Origin: Actinoplanes octamycinicus
Lineage (GTDB): Bacteria; Actinomycetota; Actinomycetes; Mycobacteriales; Micromonosporaceae
Assembly (NCBI RefSeq): GCF_014205225.1
Contig: NZ_JACHNB010000001.1
Location: 6,429,501-6,493,500 of the forward strand
Direction of reading: 5' to 3'
Length of the DNA: 64,000 nucleotides
Each line of letters starts with the position of its first letter. The stretch's first letter is position 1. The position numbers and the translations under genes are program-made. This document shows, piece by piece, positions 48,493 to 57,693 of this stretch. Below the pieces are notes generated by a model that saw nothing but the letters and a program-made list of their open reading frames with translations, searched no databases and had not been told where the DNA came from.

Positions 48493-49002
48493 GTGCGGGT
48501 GCTGCTTGAGCTGGACCCGCCGCGAGGGGTGCCTCCCCTGCTTCTCGGCATGACCATTGATGAGGCACGAGCGGCGATGCGGGAGTGGGGGGAGCCGGAA
48601 GACGTCCGCGGTGGGATGTCGCCATCGCTGCGCGTCATGGGACCTGGGCTCTGCTTCGACGTCTTCGCCCACTTCGAGGACGACGCAACGGTCACCGCCA
48701 TTGAGGTCTGGCGACCAGAAGGAGCGGACACCGCAGTCACTTGGCGTGGTGGGGATGTGTTCCGGACACCGATCGAGCAGACGCTACGACGGATCCAGGC
48801 TTTCGGGATAACTGTCGACGACTCCGATGCGCAAGGCCCGTGTTGTCCTGACCTCACGCTCGGATTCAACATGCCTGATCCACCTTTCATCAAGGCAGTG
48901 CTGGTCGCGGCTCCCGGCTACTACACTGCGGACCCTCAACTCGACGAGACAGTGAACGCTTACGTGGATCTGCTGAAGAACCGGAATGGCGGTCCGAGCT
49001 GA
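48493..49002 (+). CDS. protein of unknown function (immunity-like)
   Basis: 169-residue acidic protein. Start LLELDPPRGVPPLLLGMTID then EARAAMREWGEPEDVRGGMS; later CFDVFAHFEDDATVTAIEVW and DTAVTWRGGDVFRTPIEQTL. The LLLGMTIDEARAAM beginning is shared by a family of unnamed actinobacterial proteins, frequently near polymorphic-toxin loci, though no toxin lies here. GC content is a little below its neighbours. Confidence 0.65.
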   Translation: MRVLLELDPPRGVPPLLLGMTIDEARAAMREWGEPEDVRGGMSPSLRVMGPGLCFDVFAHFEDDATVTAIEVWRPEGADTAVTWRGGDVFRTPIEQTLRRIQAFGITVDDSDAQGPCCPDLTLGFNMPDPPFIKAVLVAAPGYYTADPQLDETVNAYVDLLKNRNGGPS

Positions 49003-49204
49003 GGCCCTGACCGAGTTTCCCGGCATCGTCACGACAGGCCGTCCGGACTACACGCCTTCGAACGGGTTGGCCGCGCGTACTTCGGGCTTGGGCTGTTAGC
49101 GGCGGGCGGCGAAACCGGGCCTCGGACGTTTGCTCGTGTGGCGTACGGCGGAGGCCATGACCGGGACTGGGCGTCCACACCCAGCCGGGGGTTATCGAGC
49201 CTCT

Positions 49205-49222
49205 CCAACCTGATCAGGTTGG
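49205..49222. other. perfect 18-bp palindrome between convergent genes
   Basis: CCAACCTGATCAGGTTGG is its own reverse complement. It is 12 nt past the stop of the 49234 minus-strand gene and 200 nt after the + gene, and may act as a terminator or binding site. The 49003-49233 gap (231 bp) otherwise shows nothing. Confidence 0.4.
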
Positions 49223-49233
49223 CGCACCCCGCT

Positions 49234-49485
49234 TCAGAGCGTTTGCACGTCGACCGCCTGGCTCATCGGGACCCGTGCCACGATTACCGGCAGGGCGACG
49301 CCGGTTCGACCACGAACTTCGCCGGCCACAGGAAGCTCGGCGAAGTCCTCCAGTGAGGCGGTCATGAAGATGACGAAGCGCGCTTCGCCATCTTCCTCGT
49401 GGTACGCGTCGGCGAGGATGGTAAGGACCGCTCCGGACCGCAGCGTCACCTGCCATTGAGACGGCGGACCCGCCGCGAACTTCAT
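49234..49485 (-). CDS. small protein of unknown function
   Basis: 83-residue protein: MKFAAGPPSQWQVTLRSGAV, LTILADAYHEEDGEARFVIF, MTASLEDFAELPVAGEVRGR and PVIVARVPMSQAVDVQTL. It looks like a single small beta-barrel. ATG 49485 is taken; an ATG 6 nt upstream is in frame. No family recognised. Confidence 0.6.
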   Translation of the reverse strand: MKFAAGPPSQWQVTLRSGAVLTILADAYHEEDGEARFVIFMTASLEDFAELPVAGEVRGRTGVALPVIVARVPMSQAVDVQTL

Positions 49486-49607
49486 GGGCAAATCGTACTG
49501 AAGGCAGTCAGGCTTGCTCGCTCAGCGCAAGCAACTCCGTCGCCAGGCGCCGACAGGTGGGTTGATCCGCCGATGCGCGGATCTCCCGATGAGCGAATGT
49601 CGAGGCG

Positions 49608-50174
49608 CTATGTGGTGCGTTCGAAACCCGCGACGACTGCCTCTGCGGCCTCGCGGGTCTGCTCCGACGCGATGAGTAGCGATTGAGCCGTGATGACGAC
49701 GAGATTGTCGGCTCCGAAGGGCACCTTCCAGTGCGCCTGCCACCAGGACTCGCCGTCGTGCGAATAGCTCAGCTCGATGCTGGCGATGCCGCCGTCACTG
49801 ACTCGCTGGGCAAGCACCGTCTGGTCCGGAGCCACCAGGGCGTCGGAATCCGCCAGCCTCGCGTTCGCCACGGGGCCCTGCGGGAAGATGGCGGCCCGGC
49901 CAGGCCCTTGCAGGTAGAACGGCGTCCCGTCACCCGCGTCACGCGGCGAGTCGACAGTGAAACCGGCCGGCCAGCGCACCCGGAAGAGAGACGTCTCGAT
50001 CAGCCAGTACGGCACATCCAACCCGTCCGCCGCATCAACGACGTCACTGGCGTCGACGAGCCGATGGCTCGGATCGATCACCACCTGCACCGGCCCGGAG
50101 GAAGTCCACCGGGTCACCCGTACGCAGTGGGAGCCGACGTGGTCCCGCTCGAACGAGTAAGGCCAGTTCGGCAT
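49608..50174 (-). CDS. protein of unknown function
   Basis: 188-residue soluble protein. Start MPNWPYSFERDHVGSHCVRV; middle VQVVIDPSHRLVDASDVVDA and VPYWLIETSLFRVRWPAGFT; end WWQAHWKVPFGADNLVVITA and REAAEAVVAGFERTT. The GTG at 50222 is an alternative upstream start. The overall plan (large beta segment, Trp-rich patches) is like actinobacterial proteins described only as hypothetical. It stands alone in the accessory part. Confidence 0.65.
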   Translation of the reverse strand: MPNWPYSFERDHVGSHCVRVTRWTSSGPVQVVIDPSHRLVDASDVVDAADGLDVPYWLIETSLFRVRWPAGFTVDSPRDAGDGTPFYLQGPGRAAIFPQGPVANARLADSDALVAPDQTVLAQRVSDGGIASIELSYSHDGESWWQAHWKVPFGADNLVVITAQSLLIASEQTREAAEAVVAGFERTT

Positions 50175-50298
50175 GAGCGTCAGCCCGAAGCCGTTCAACC
50201 TGGCAAGTACGTGTCCCACGGCCGACAGGATAGTTGATCTTCTGAATACGGTGTCACGCCGAAGGCCTGGCAGGCCGCGTCGATGCCACGCCGATCGG

Positions 50299-50934
50299 TC
50301 ACCTGCTGGTCCACTTCGTCTCTTCGTTGTCGAAGGATCCGGGCGCGAACCCGTCGAGGACCGCCGCGAGCCCGGCTTGGAACTGCTCGTCGGCGTCATA
50401 CCCGCCGGCGACCGCGGCGGCCAGGGCCGGGAAGGCGGCGAGCGACTGCGGGACCGGGGTGTCGCCGGCGCCGGCCGGCTCCACCACCTCGGCGATGGTC
50501 AGGCCCACCGTCAGACCGCGGACACAGGAGATCATCGTCAGGGCCGCCCGCGGCGCGAACCCCGCCTCCCGCAGCCGGGCCAGCGCCCGGTCCGCACCCG
50601 CCGCGTAGGCGCTGACCGGGCCCGGCCGGGTGGCGAAGACCAGCACCGCGCGCGGATGCCGGCGCAGCACGTCTCGCAACCGGGTGGCGAACTCGGTCAG
50701 CTCGGCCCGCCACCCGGCCGCCCCGATCTCGTCCAGCCGCATCTCCGCGTAGAGCGCCTCGACGACGCCGTCGAACAGCGCGGCCTTGTTCGGCAGGTAG
50801 TAGTAGACCGCCTTGGGGTCGACGCCCAGCTCGGCGCCGAGGCGGCGCATCGAGAGGCCGTCGATGCCGTCCCGGTCGATCAGGTCCAGCGCCGCCCGGA
50901 CGATCCGGGGGCGGGACAGCCCGGTCGCACTCAT
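50299..50934 (-). CDS. TetR family regulator, TetR_C_1 type
   Basis: 211-residue repressor. HTH: RPRIVRAALDLIDRDGIDGL, SMRRLGAELGVDPKAVYYYL (recognition helix), PNKAALFDGVVEALYAEMRL. The C-terminal domain resembles tetracycline-repressor-type C-termini (TEFATRLRDVLRRHPRAVLV; ALTMISCVRGLTVGLTIAEV). Its ATG overlaps the stop of the upstream SRPBCC gene (ATGA), so both are coupled. A typical ligand would be a hydrophobic compound. Confidence 0.92.
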   Translation of the reverse strand: MSATGLSRPRIVRAALDLIDRDGIDGLSMRRLGAELGVDPKAVYYYLPNKAALFDGVVEALYAEMRLDEIGAAGWRAELTEFATRLRDVLRRHPRAVLVFATRPGPVSAYAAGADRALARLREAGFAPRAALTMISCVRGLTVGLTIAEVVEPAGAGDTPVPQSLAAFPALAAAVAGGYDADEQFQAGLAAVLDGFAPGSFDNEETKWTSR

Positions 50935-51374
50935 GGCGGGAACTCCTCGTCGAGCGCGGCCCGGAACCAGCGCATGTCCCGGACCAGCTGCGCCCGGTTC
51001 GCGCGCAGCACCGGGCCGAGGAAGAAGTAGCGCGGCTTGGGGACCAGCGCGATGCGCCACTCGATGTGCGTGCCGGTGCCCCGCGCGGCGAACCGGAACT
51101 CCCAGACCGCACGCCGCAGGGTCCGTGACTCGACCACCTCGATCCGCGCGTGCGTCTCCGGCTCGAAGGCGGCGACCCGGTAGCTGGTGACGATGCCCGG
51201 CCGGCCGCGCCGGGCCGGGCCGATGGTGCGGAACGTGCTGCCGGCGCCGAACGGCTCCGGCGAGGTCACCTCGACCTCGGCGACGCTGCGGTCCCACTTC
51301 TTCTGCGCCATCGGGTCCGAGGAGAAGGCCCACACCTGGCCGGGCGACTGCGGCACGTCGAGCGTCGTCGTCAT
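50931..51374 (-). CDS. SRPBCC family protein
   Basis: 147-residue START-like fold protein. Start MTTTLDVPQSPGQVWAFSSD; then MAQKKWDRSVAEVEVTSPEP, GAGSTFRTIGPARRGRPGIV and FAARGTGTHIEWRIALVPKP. A C-terminal helix FFLGPVLRANRAQLVRDMRW is as usual for polyketide-cyclase/dehydrase-like proteins. It is cotranscribed with a TetR gene and could bind the same ligand. ATG 51374 is selected; a longer frame to 51416 is unlikely. Confidence 0.88.
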   Translation of the reverse strand: MTTTLDVPQSPGQVWAFSSDPMAQKKWDRSVAEVEVTSPEPFGAGSTFRTIGPARRGRPGIVTSYRVAAFEPETHARIEVVESRTLRRAVWEFRFAARGTGTHIEWRIALVPKPRYFFLGPVLRANRAQLVRDMRWFRAALDEEFPP

Positions 51375-51498
51375 TTCCACACCGTGGAAACTAGCGCCGC
51401 CGGCCCACTCGCACAAGGCGGCGAGTTAATCCGCTGCGTGCCATCCCGGCGTTGGTTACTCTCGCGCGCACCACCGCACGCGGACGATCGGAGAGGCC

Positions 51499-52200
51499 AT
51501 GACGGGGCGACGGCTGGAGATCCGCTTCGAGGTGGGCCGGCCGGCCGGCGCTGCGCGGTTCTGGGCCGGGCTGCTCGGGCGGGAGACGGTCGAGGAGGCC
51601 GGGGGCGTGCTGGTGCCCGGCGGCGACACGCAGGCCGGGCTCCGATTCGTCCCGGGTGGCGAGCCGCGGGTCGGGCCGGACCGCCTGCATCTGCACCTGA
51701 CCAGCGCCACCGTCGCCGAGCAGCGGGAGACGGTCGCGGCGGCGCTGCGGCTCGGCGGGCGGCACCTCGACGTCGGGCAGCTGCCCGAGGAGGAGCACGT
51801 CGTGCTGGCCGACCCGGCGGGCAACGAGTTCTGCGTGATCGAACCGGGCAACACCTTCCTCGCCGGGTGCGGGCGGCTCGGCGAGGTGACCTGCGACGGG
51901 AGCCGGGCGGCCGGACTGTTCTGGAGCGCGGCGCTCGGCTGGCCGCTGGTGTGGGACCAGGACCAGGAGACCGCGATCCAGTCCCCGCACGGTGGCACGA
52001 AGATCTCCTGGTCGGGTACGCCGGGCGGCCCGGGCAGCCGGCGGAGTCTCGACCTGGTCCCGGGCGTCCACGATCACCGGCCGGCGGAGGTCGAGCGCCT
52101 GGTGTCCCTCGGCGCCACCACGCTGGGCGACACGGACGGCGCCGTCCTGCTGGCCGACCCCGACGGCGCCGAGTTCCGGCTGCTGACGCGGCGGAGCTGA
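51499..52200 (+). CDS. VOC superfamily protein with two glyoxalase-like halves
   Basis: 233-residue protein consisting of two VOC repeats: LEIRFEVGRPAGAARFWAGL to VLADPAGNEFCVIEP (about 5-117) and GEVTCDGSRAAGLFWSAALG to VLLADPDGAEFRLLTR (about 127-231). Each half ends with the DP(A/D)G(N/A)EF metal-site-like motif. Lyase, oxygenase and binding-only functions are all possible. Its stop is 2 nt from the stop of the convergent ArsR-type gene. Confidence 0.92.
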   Translation: MTGRRLEIRFEVGRPAGAARFWAGLLGRETVEEAGGVLVPGGDTQAGLRFVPGGEPRVGPDRLHLHLTSATVAEQRETVAAALRLGGRHLDVGQLPEEEHVVLADPAGNEFCVIEPGNTFLAGCGRLGEVTCDGSRAAGLFWSAALGWPLVWDQDQETAIQSPHGGTKISWSGTPGGPGSRRSLDLVPGVHDHRPAEVERLVSLGATTLGDTDGAVLLADPDGAEFRLLTRRS

Positions 52201-52202
52201 CC

Positions 52203-53180
52203 TCAACCACCCGGCCGGGCGGCGAGCTGGTCGCCCAGCGGGGTGCGCTGGTAGAGCAGCCGGCGGCCGGTGCGTTCCGCGCTCGCCAGCCCGGCGTCGC
52301 GGAGCGTCGTCAGGTGGTGCGACGCCGTGCCCGCGGCCAGGCCGAGCCGGGCGGCGACGTCGCCGGTGCTGTACGGGGCGGCGAGAAGCGTCAGCACGGC
52401 GGCCCGGGTCGGGCCGAGCAGTGCGGTCAACGGCGACGCCGCGGCGGGCTGCGGGTCTTCGGTCCACAGGTTCCCGAAGCCGCGCGGCGCGTACCAGAGG
52501 GTCCGGCCGCTGGGGGAGTCCGGCATCGCGTACACCTGGCTGCCGGCGAAGCCGGTCGGCAGCAGGGTGAGGCCGTGGCCGGTGGCGCCCCACCGGCCGT
52601 GCTTGTGCGGGTAGCGCAGCAGCAGCGCCGAACCGTTCCAGTCGAGCCGGGGGTGCAGCTCGTCGACCAGCGTCCGGGCACCGTGCTCGGCCGCCGCGCG
52701 AGCCCGGGTGGCGATCTCCGCCTCGGCGGCGGTCCGCAGTCGCAGCCACCACGGCTCGATCGCCACCGCGAAGTACGAACGGATCTCCGCCAGCAGCACG
52801 GTGAGGCCGGCCCGGGGGTCACGGGCGAAGCGGTCGACCTCCGGCGGCGCGTCGCGCCCGGCCCAGGCCGAAGCCACCTGCTCGGCGACGCGGTCGAGCG
52901 GGGTGGCGGCGATCTCGGCGAACTCCTCGGCCAGCGTGGGCCGGCCGGTGCGCGGCGCCGGGGTGAGGAAGTCCGGAGCGTACCCGTGCGGGCCGAGCAG
53001 CACGCCCCGCACCGTCGGCCAGCTGGGCAGCCGCGGGACCACCCGGGACCGCCACGACGCCCGCATCCACGCATCGGAGCCCTCGCGCAGCGCGAACACG
53101 CTGGCCACCACCTCGGCCATCGGCGAGTGCGCGAAGCGCAGGCCGGCCAGGTCCGCTGCCCGGAACTCCCACTCAATCAT
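52203..53180 (-). CDS. ArsR-type winged-helix regulator with DUF5937-like N-terminus
   Basis: 325-residue protein. The N-terminal 220 residues (MIEWEFRAADLAGLRFAHSP, LAEVVASVFALREGS-like, PHGYAPDFLTPAPRTGRPTL, LHPRLDWNGSALLLRYPHKH) are like DUF5937. The C-terminal HTH is ArsR-like: LTALLGPTRAAVLTLLAAPY, STGDVAARLGLAAGTASHHL, TTLRDAGLASAERTGRRLLY. Metal-binding cysteines of metalloregulators are absent, so it probably senses another signal. A very long antisense extension beyond 53180 is not used. Confidence 0.9.
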   Translation of the reverse strand: MIEWEFRAADLAGLRFAHSPMAEVVASVFALREGSDAWMRASWRSRVVPRLPSWPTVRGVLLGPHGYAPDFLTPAPRTGRPTLAEEFAEIAATPLDRVAEQVASAWAGRDAPPEVDRFARDPRAGLTVLLAEIRSYFAVAIEPWWLRLRTAAEAEIATRARAAAEHGARTLVDELHPRLDWNGSALLLRYPHKHGRWGATGHGLTLLPTGFAGSQVYAMPDSPSGRTLWYAPRGFGNLWTEDPQPAAASPLTALLGPTRAAVLTLLAAPYSTGDVAARLGLAAGTASHHLTTLRDAGLASAERTGRRLLYQRTPLGDQLAARPGG

Positions 53181-53268
53181 CGAAGTATTCGAGCACATTC
53201 GCCGAAAGCGTGCGCTGCCGTCCCGCCGGCCCAGGAGGGCTGCTGGGAGCAACGTCGGCAGCGCCTGG

Positions 53269-53381
53269 GGCGTACCGGAAACCGGTGTGACAGCAACCGC
53301 CGCGGACCTCGCGGCGGACAGCGGAATGCCGGGCCGGCGCGGCGGCGCCGGCCCGGCAGCAGAACCCGTCTCCGGTACGCC
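53269..53381. other. multi-hairpin intergenic structure bounded by an 11-bp inverted repeat
   Basis: Outer arms GGCGTACCGGA (53269-53279) and TCCGGTACGCC (53371-53381) are perfect inverted copies. Between them lie two perfect hairpins: CCGCCGCG-GACCT-CGCGGCGG (53297-53317) and GCCGGGCCGGCGC-GGCG-GCGCCGGCCCGGC (53328-53357, 13-bp stem). It begins 6 nt past the epoxide hydrolase stop on the minus strand and could be a compound terminator, an RNA stability element or a mobile REP-like element. Confidence 0.6.
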
Positions 53382-53386
53382 TGGCG

Positions 53387-54697
53387 TCAGCGGGCCGTGC
53401 GGAAGGCGGCGCGCAACTCGGCGGCGAACAGCTCCGGCTCCTCCCAGGCGGCGAAGTGGCCGCCGCGGGCCGGCTGGTTGTAGTAGTTCAGGGTCGGGTA
53501 GGCGGCGGCGACCCAGCTGCGCGGCGCCTGGAAGATCTCGCCGGGGAAGGCGCTGAAGCCGACCGGCACCTTGATCTCCGGGAGCGTGCCGCCGGCGCCG
53601 GGCTGCGGCTGCGCGCTCTCCCAGTAGATCCGGGTGGCGGAGACGCCGGTGTTGGTCAGCCAGTAGAGCGAGATGTTGTCCAGCACGTGGTCGCGGGTCA
53701 GGTTGCCGGCCGGCGCGCCGCCCAGGAACGCCTTGGAGATCTTGGTGTAGCTGTCGGTGTCGTGGTCGAGCATCCACGCGGCGAGCGCGGCCGGCGAGTC
53801 GGACAGCGCGTAACCGATCGTCTCCGGGCGGGTGCTCTGCTCGCTGATGTAGGCGCTGCCGGTCCGCTGGAACGCGGTGAGCGCGGCCGTCGCCGTCTTC
53901 TCCTCGTCGGTTCCGGCCGGGAACGGCACGCCGGCCAGCGCGGCGAGCAGCAGGTTCAGGTGGATGCCGGCCAGCCCGGCAGGCGCCAGCCGGCCCAGGG
54001 TGTCGGTGACCGCCGCGCCGACGTCGCCGCCCTGCGCCACCCAGCGGGGGTAGCCGAGGCGGTTCATCAGCTCGATCCAGGCGGTGGCGACCCGGGCGGC
54101 ACCCCAGCCGGTCTCGGTCGGCCGGCCGGAGAAGCCGTAGCCGGGGATCGACGGGATCACCAGGTGGAAGGCGTCCGAGGCCCGGCCGCCGAACCGGGTC
54201 GGGTCGGTGAGCGGGCCGGCCGCGTCCAGGAACTCGACGATCGAGCCGGGCCAGCCGTGCGTGACCAGCAGCGGCAGCGCGTCCCGGTGCGGCGAGCGGA
54301 TGTGCAGGAAGTGGATGTCCAGGCCGTCGATCTCCGTGGTGAACTGCGGCAACGCGTTGATCTTCGCCTCGAACCGGCGCCAGTCGTAGCGGGTCCGCCA
54401 GTACTTCGCGACCGCCTGTGCGGTGGCCAGCTGCACGCCCTGCGAACGGTCGGCGACCAGTTCGCGGGCCGGCCACCGGGTCGAGCCGACCCGGTGGGAC
54501 AGTTCGGTGAGCCGGCTGGTCGGGATCTCCACCCGGAACGGGCGGATCCTGGCGGCGGCGCTGGTGGTGGTGGCGCCGGCCGCGGTGCTGCCCAGCGCGC
54601 CGGTGACCGTGGCGGTGGTGGCCACGGCGACACCGGCCGCGAGGCCGCCCCGCAGAACGGTGCGGCGAGTGGGCCCGGAAGCGTCGGTGGTGGGCAT
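53387..54697 (-). CDS. Tat-exported epoxide hydrolase
   Basis: 436-residue alpha/beta-hydrolase with a twin-arginine signal (GPTRRTVLRGGLAAGVAVAT, residues 8-27) exported folded. EHN domain (RIRPFRVEIPTSRLTELSHR) precedes the catalytic domain: oxyanion motif LLVTHGWPGSIVEFL, nucleophile Asp in WVAQGGDVGAAVT, and His in ARGGHFAAWEEPELF. Tyr residues for the acid role are in IPGYGFSG-like and later loops. It likely hydrates epoxides to diols outside the cell. ATG 54697 follows GAAGGGGAG. It is divergent from a LAL regulator across a perfect operator. Confidence 0.94.
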   Translation of the reverse strand: MPTTDASGPTRRTVLRGGLAAGVAVATTATVTGALGSTAAGATTTSAAARIRPFRVEIPTSRLTELSHRVGSTRWPARELVADRSQGVQLATAQAVAKYWRTRYDWRRFEAKINALPQFTTEIDGLDIHFLHIRSPHRDALPLLVTHGWPGSIVEFLDAAGPLTDPTRFGGRASDAFHLVIPSIPGYGFSGRPTETGWGAARVATAWIELMNRLGYPRWVAQGGDVGAAVTDTLGRLAPAGLAGIHLNLLLAALAGVPFPAGTDEEKTATAALTAFQRTGSAYISEQSTRPETIGYALSDSPAALAAWMLDHDTDSYTKISKAFLGGAPAGNLTRDHVLDNISLYWLTNTGVSATRIYWESAQPQPGAGGTLPEIKVPVGFSAFPGEIFQAPRSWVAAAYPTLNYYNQPARGGHFAAWEEPELFAAELRAAFRTAR

Positions 54698-54810
54698 TGG
54701 TCTCCCCTTCGTGATCCGTTTCTCGGTACGAAGAATGGCCGCCGGACCCGGGCCGGCGAGCCAGGGAACACCACTGGTCGAACCCCGGGGCACCCCCGGC
54801 CCGTGGCCGA

Positions 54811-54827
54811 GTACGTATCCGTACGTA
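54811..54827. repeat. direct repeat GTACGTA with 10-bp period
   Basis: GTACGTA occurs at 54811-54817 and 54821-54827, one helical turn apart, in the divergent promoter of the epoxide hydrolase and LAL regulator genes. It may be a regulator site in addition to the inverted repeat at 54843. Confidence 0.45.
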
Positions 54828-54842
54828 CGCGATGACCGCCCC

Positions 54843-54864
54843 ACGTTTCCTACGTTGGAAACGT
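54843..54864. promoter_or_regulatory. operator ACGTTTCC-N6-GGAAACGT
   Basis: Perfect 8-bp inverted repeats around TACGTT lie 17 nt before the LAL regulator start, also serving the divergent epoxide hydrolase gene. Strong candidate for autoregulation by the LuxR-type domain. Confidence 0.7.
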
Positions 54865-54881
54865 CGACCGGGGGGTATGTC

Positions 54882-57590
54882 ATGCGGTTCGCCATCCGTG
54901 GCCGGGACGCCGAGCTGGCCGCCATCGAGGATCTGCTGCATCGGGCGCGGGCCGGCCACGGCGCGGCGCTGCTGATCCGCGGCCACCCCGGGCTGGGCAA
55001 GTCGATGCTGCTCGGCGAGACCGGCCGGACCGCGACGACGGCGGGGATGACGGTCCTCACCGCCAACGGCGTGGCGGCCGAGTCGGCGTTGCCGTTCGCC
55101 GGGCTGCACCAGCTGCTCGCTCCGCTGCTGGGCCGCCCGGACGCCGGCGGCCTGCTGGCCTCGATGGTCCGCCCGGACGGCGCCCGGCCGGACCGGTTCG
55201 CGGCCGGTCTGGCGGTGCTCGGCCTGCTGCGCGAGGCGGCGGCCGGCACGCCGCTGGCCCTGCTGGTCGACGACGCGCACCGGCTGGACCCGGATTCGCT
55301 GGACGTGCTGGTGTTCGTGGCCCGGCGGCTGACCGCGGAGCCGATCGCGCTGATCCTCACCGCCGGCGTCCGGCACGACCAGGTGCTCGCCGGGACCGGG
55401 CTCAGCGAACTGCACCTGGCCGAACTGGACCGGGACGCGGCCCGCGCGGTGCTCGACGACCGGGTTCCGGCGATGGCGCCGGACCGCCGCGACCGGACCC
55501 TGGCCGCGGCGGCCGGACACCCGCTCGCGCTGGTCGAGCTGCCCGGCTGCCTGCCGGCCGTGGACTCCGCCGAGGTGCCGCTCTCCGAGCGCCTGCGGGA
55601 GGCGTTCGCCGACCGGTACGCGCATCTGCCGGAACCGACCCGCGCCGTGCTGGCCGCACTCGCCGCCGACGTGGACAGCCCGCCGGACGTGGTGGTCGCC
55701 GCGGCGAGCGCGCTGACCGGCGCCGCCGTGGACCTGGACAGCGTCCAGCCGGCGATCGACGCCGGCCTGCTGGAGATCCGGTCGCACCGGCTGCGGTTCC
55801 GGCAGCCGCTGGTGCGGCACGCCGTCTACCACGGCCTGCCGGTCGCCGAGCGGTTGCGGCTGCACGCGGTGCTGGCCGACCTGGTCGCCGACGACCCGGA
55901 CCGGCGGGCGCGGCATCGTGCCGCGGCGACGCTCGGCCCGGACGAGCGGGCCGGTCAGGAGCTGGAGGCGGCCGCGGCGCGCGCCCTGGACCGCGGCACC
56001 CCGGTCCCCGCCGTCACCCACCTGGAACGGGCCGCCGACCTGACCCTCGACGCGGCGCGGCACACGTCGCTGCTGCTGCGGGCCGCGGAGGTGGCCTCGC
56101 AGCTGCACGACCGCAGCGAGGCGGCCCGGCTCGCGGCCCGGGCCGAACCGGTCCGGGGGACCACCGCCGACCGCGCCCGGCAGGCCCTGGTCGGCGACGT
56201 CGTCGACCCGGGCGACCTGCGCGACGAGGCGCGCATCGACGCCCTGTGCGAGCTGGCGATGGACGCCCACGAGGCGGGTGAGACGGATCTGGCCGCGGCG
56301 TTGTGCTGGCAGGCGGTGTCCCGCTGCTGGCGGGCCGGCCTGCCGGCCGAGGTCGGCGCGCGGATCCTGGCGGTGCACGGCAAGCTCGGGTTCGCCGGGG
56401 ACGATCCGCGCAGCGTGGTGGTCGCCGCCTACGCCCAGCCCGACGTGCTGGGCGGCGAGTTGCTGCGCCGGCTGCCGGCGCTGGTCCCGGACCGCAGCGA
56501 CATCGACGGCATGCACCTGCTCGCCGCCGCCGCGATGGTGCTCGGCGACCTGCGCACCGGGGTCTCCTTCCTGGGCACGGCGGTCGCCGGATACCGGGCG
56601 CAGGGACGGACCGCGTTGCTGGTCCGGGCGTTGTCCGCGACCGGCTTCCCGCGGCTGTGGCGGGGCCGCTGGCCGATGGTGCGCGCCGACCTGGACGAGG
56701 CGGAGGCGCTGGCCGCCCGGACCGGCGAGGTGTTCTGGCAGGTGGCCGCGCGGGCCGGGCAGGCGATGCACGAGGCGATGCGCGGTGACAGCGACGCCGC
56801 GGTCTCGCTCGCCGACCAGGTGCTGTCCAGCGCGCAGCTGACCGGTGTCCGGTCGGTGACCGCCGTCGCCCAGCACGCCCGGGGCGTCGCGGCGAACGCG
56901 TCCGGCCGCTACGACGAGGCCTTCGACCTGCTCGTCCGGATGTTCGACCGGACCGACACCGCGCACCATCCGGACCTGTCCGGGTGGGCGCTGCCGGACC
57001 TCGCCGACGCCGCGCTGCGCACCGGCCGCGGCCGGGAGATCGACGACATCCTCACGGTGGCCACGGCCCGCGCGGCCCGCTTCCCGTCACCGATGCTGAC
57101 CCGATCCCTTGCGTACGCCGTGGCGGTGCTCACCCCGGACGACGCCGCCGACGACGCGTTCCGCGAGGCCCGCGCCGCCGACCTCGCCGAGTGGCCGGTG
57201 CACCGGGCGCGGCTCGACCTGGCGTACGGCACCTGGCTGCGCCGCCGCAAACGGATCCTGGAGTCCCGGGCACCGCTGCGGGCCGCCCGGGACGGCTTCG
57301 ACGCGCTCGGCGCCGCCGCCTGGGCGCGCCGGGCCCGGGAGGAGTTGCGCGCGGCCGGCGAGGAGGACCCGGCCGCCGGCCGCGGCGCCGCCGAACTGCT
57401 GACCGCGCAGGAGCTGCAGACCGCGATGCTGGCGGCGGCCGGGCTGAGCAACCGGGAGATCGCCCAGCGACTGCAGCTGTCCCCGCGCACGGTCGGCTCA
57501 CACCTCTACCGGATCTACCCGAAACTGCAGATCAGGGGGCGGGCGCAGCTGCGGGCGGCACTGAACGGCCAGGCCCGCGACGATGGCTGA
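54882..57590 (+). CDS. LAL-type LuxR family regulator (AAA ATPase), first
   Basis: 902-residue large ATP-binding regulator. N-terminal NTPase: [20 protein letters not shown], Walker A GHPGLGKS (34-41), sensor-like [15 protein letters not shown], Walker [19 protein letters not shown] long helical TPR-like middle follows. C-terminal Lux[44 protein letters not shown] (about 838-895). Such LALs activate pathway genes in response to small inducers bound by the middle domain. The neighbouring Tat epoxide hydrolase and coupled hydrolases are the natural targets. ATG 54882. Confidence 0.94.
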   Translation: MRFAIRGRDAELAAIEDLLHRARAGHGAALLIRGHPGLGKSMLLGETGRTATTAGMTVLTANGVAAESALPFAGLHQLLAPLLGRPDAGGLLASMVRPDGARPDRFAAGLAVLGLLREAAAGTPLALLVDDAHRLDPDSLDVLVFVARRLTAEPIALILTAGVRHDQVLAGTGLSELHLAELDRDAARAVLDDRVPAMAPDRRDRTLAAAAGHPLALVELPGCLPAVDSAEVPLSERLREAFADRYAHLPEPTRAVLAALAADVDSPPDVVVAAASALTGAAVDLDSVQPAIDAGLLEIRSHRLRFRQPLVRHAVYHGLPVAERLRLHAVLADLVADDPDRRARHRAAATLGPDERAGQELEAAAARALDRGTPVPAVTHLERAADLTLDAARHTSLLLRAAEVASQLHDRSEAARLAARAEPVRGTTADRARQALVGDVVDPGDLRDEARIDALCELAMDAHEAGETDLAAALCWQAVSRCWRAGLPAEVGARILAVHGKLGFAGDDPRSVVVAAYAQPDVLGGELLRRLPALVPDRSDIDGMHLLAAAAMVLGDLRTGVSFLGTAVAGYRAQGRTALLVRALSATGFPRLWRGRWPMVRADLDEAEALAARTGEVFWQVAARAGQAMHEAMRGDSDAAVSLADQVLSSAQLTGVRSVTAVAQHARGVAANASGRYDEAFDLLVRMFDRTDTAHHPDLSGWALPDLADAALRTGRGREIDDILTVATARAARFPSPMLTRSLAYAVAVLTPDDAADDAFREARAADLAEWPVHRARLDLAYGTWLRRRKRILESRAPLRAARDGFDALGAAAWARRAREELRAAGEEDPAAGRGAAELLTAQELQTAMLAAAGLSNREIAQRLQLSPRTVGSHLYRIYPKLQIRGRAQLRAALNGQARDDG

Positions 57591-57693
57591 CCGACTCCGT
57601 ACGGTCAACTTACTGATTCGTGACCGCAGCCGGTCCGGCAGCGTGGGGTCCACACGCGAGCGCCACCGCCGACCTGATCCGAAAGGCTGCCCG

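Noticed and set aside
49175..49245. Sequence with ACCTGATCAGGTT resembling part of a TPP riboswitch
   Set aside because: The conserved CTGAGA and GCGTAGGGA parts are missing, no thiamine gene follows on either strand, and the core is just a palindrome.
52203..56969. Minus-strand open frame of 1588 codons spanning several genes
   Set aside because: Antisense of the LAL regulator and out of frame with the epoxide hydrolase; composition is the Arg/Gly/Pro-rich pattern of GC-rich shadow frames. Only its 3' part, from ATG 53180, is a real gene.
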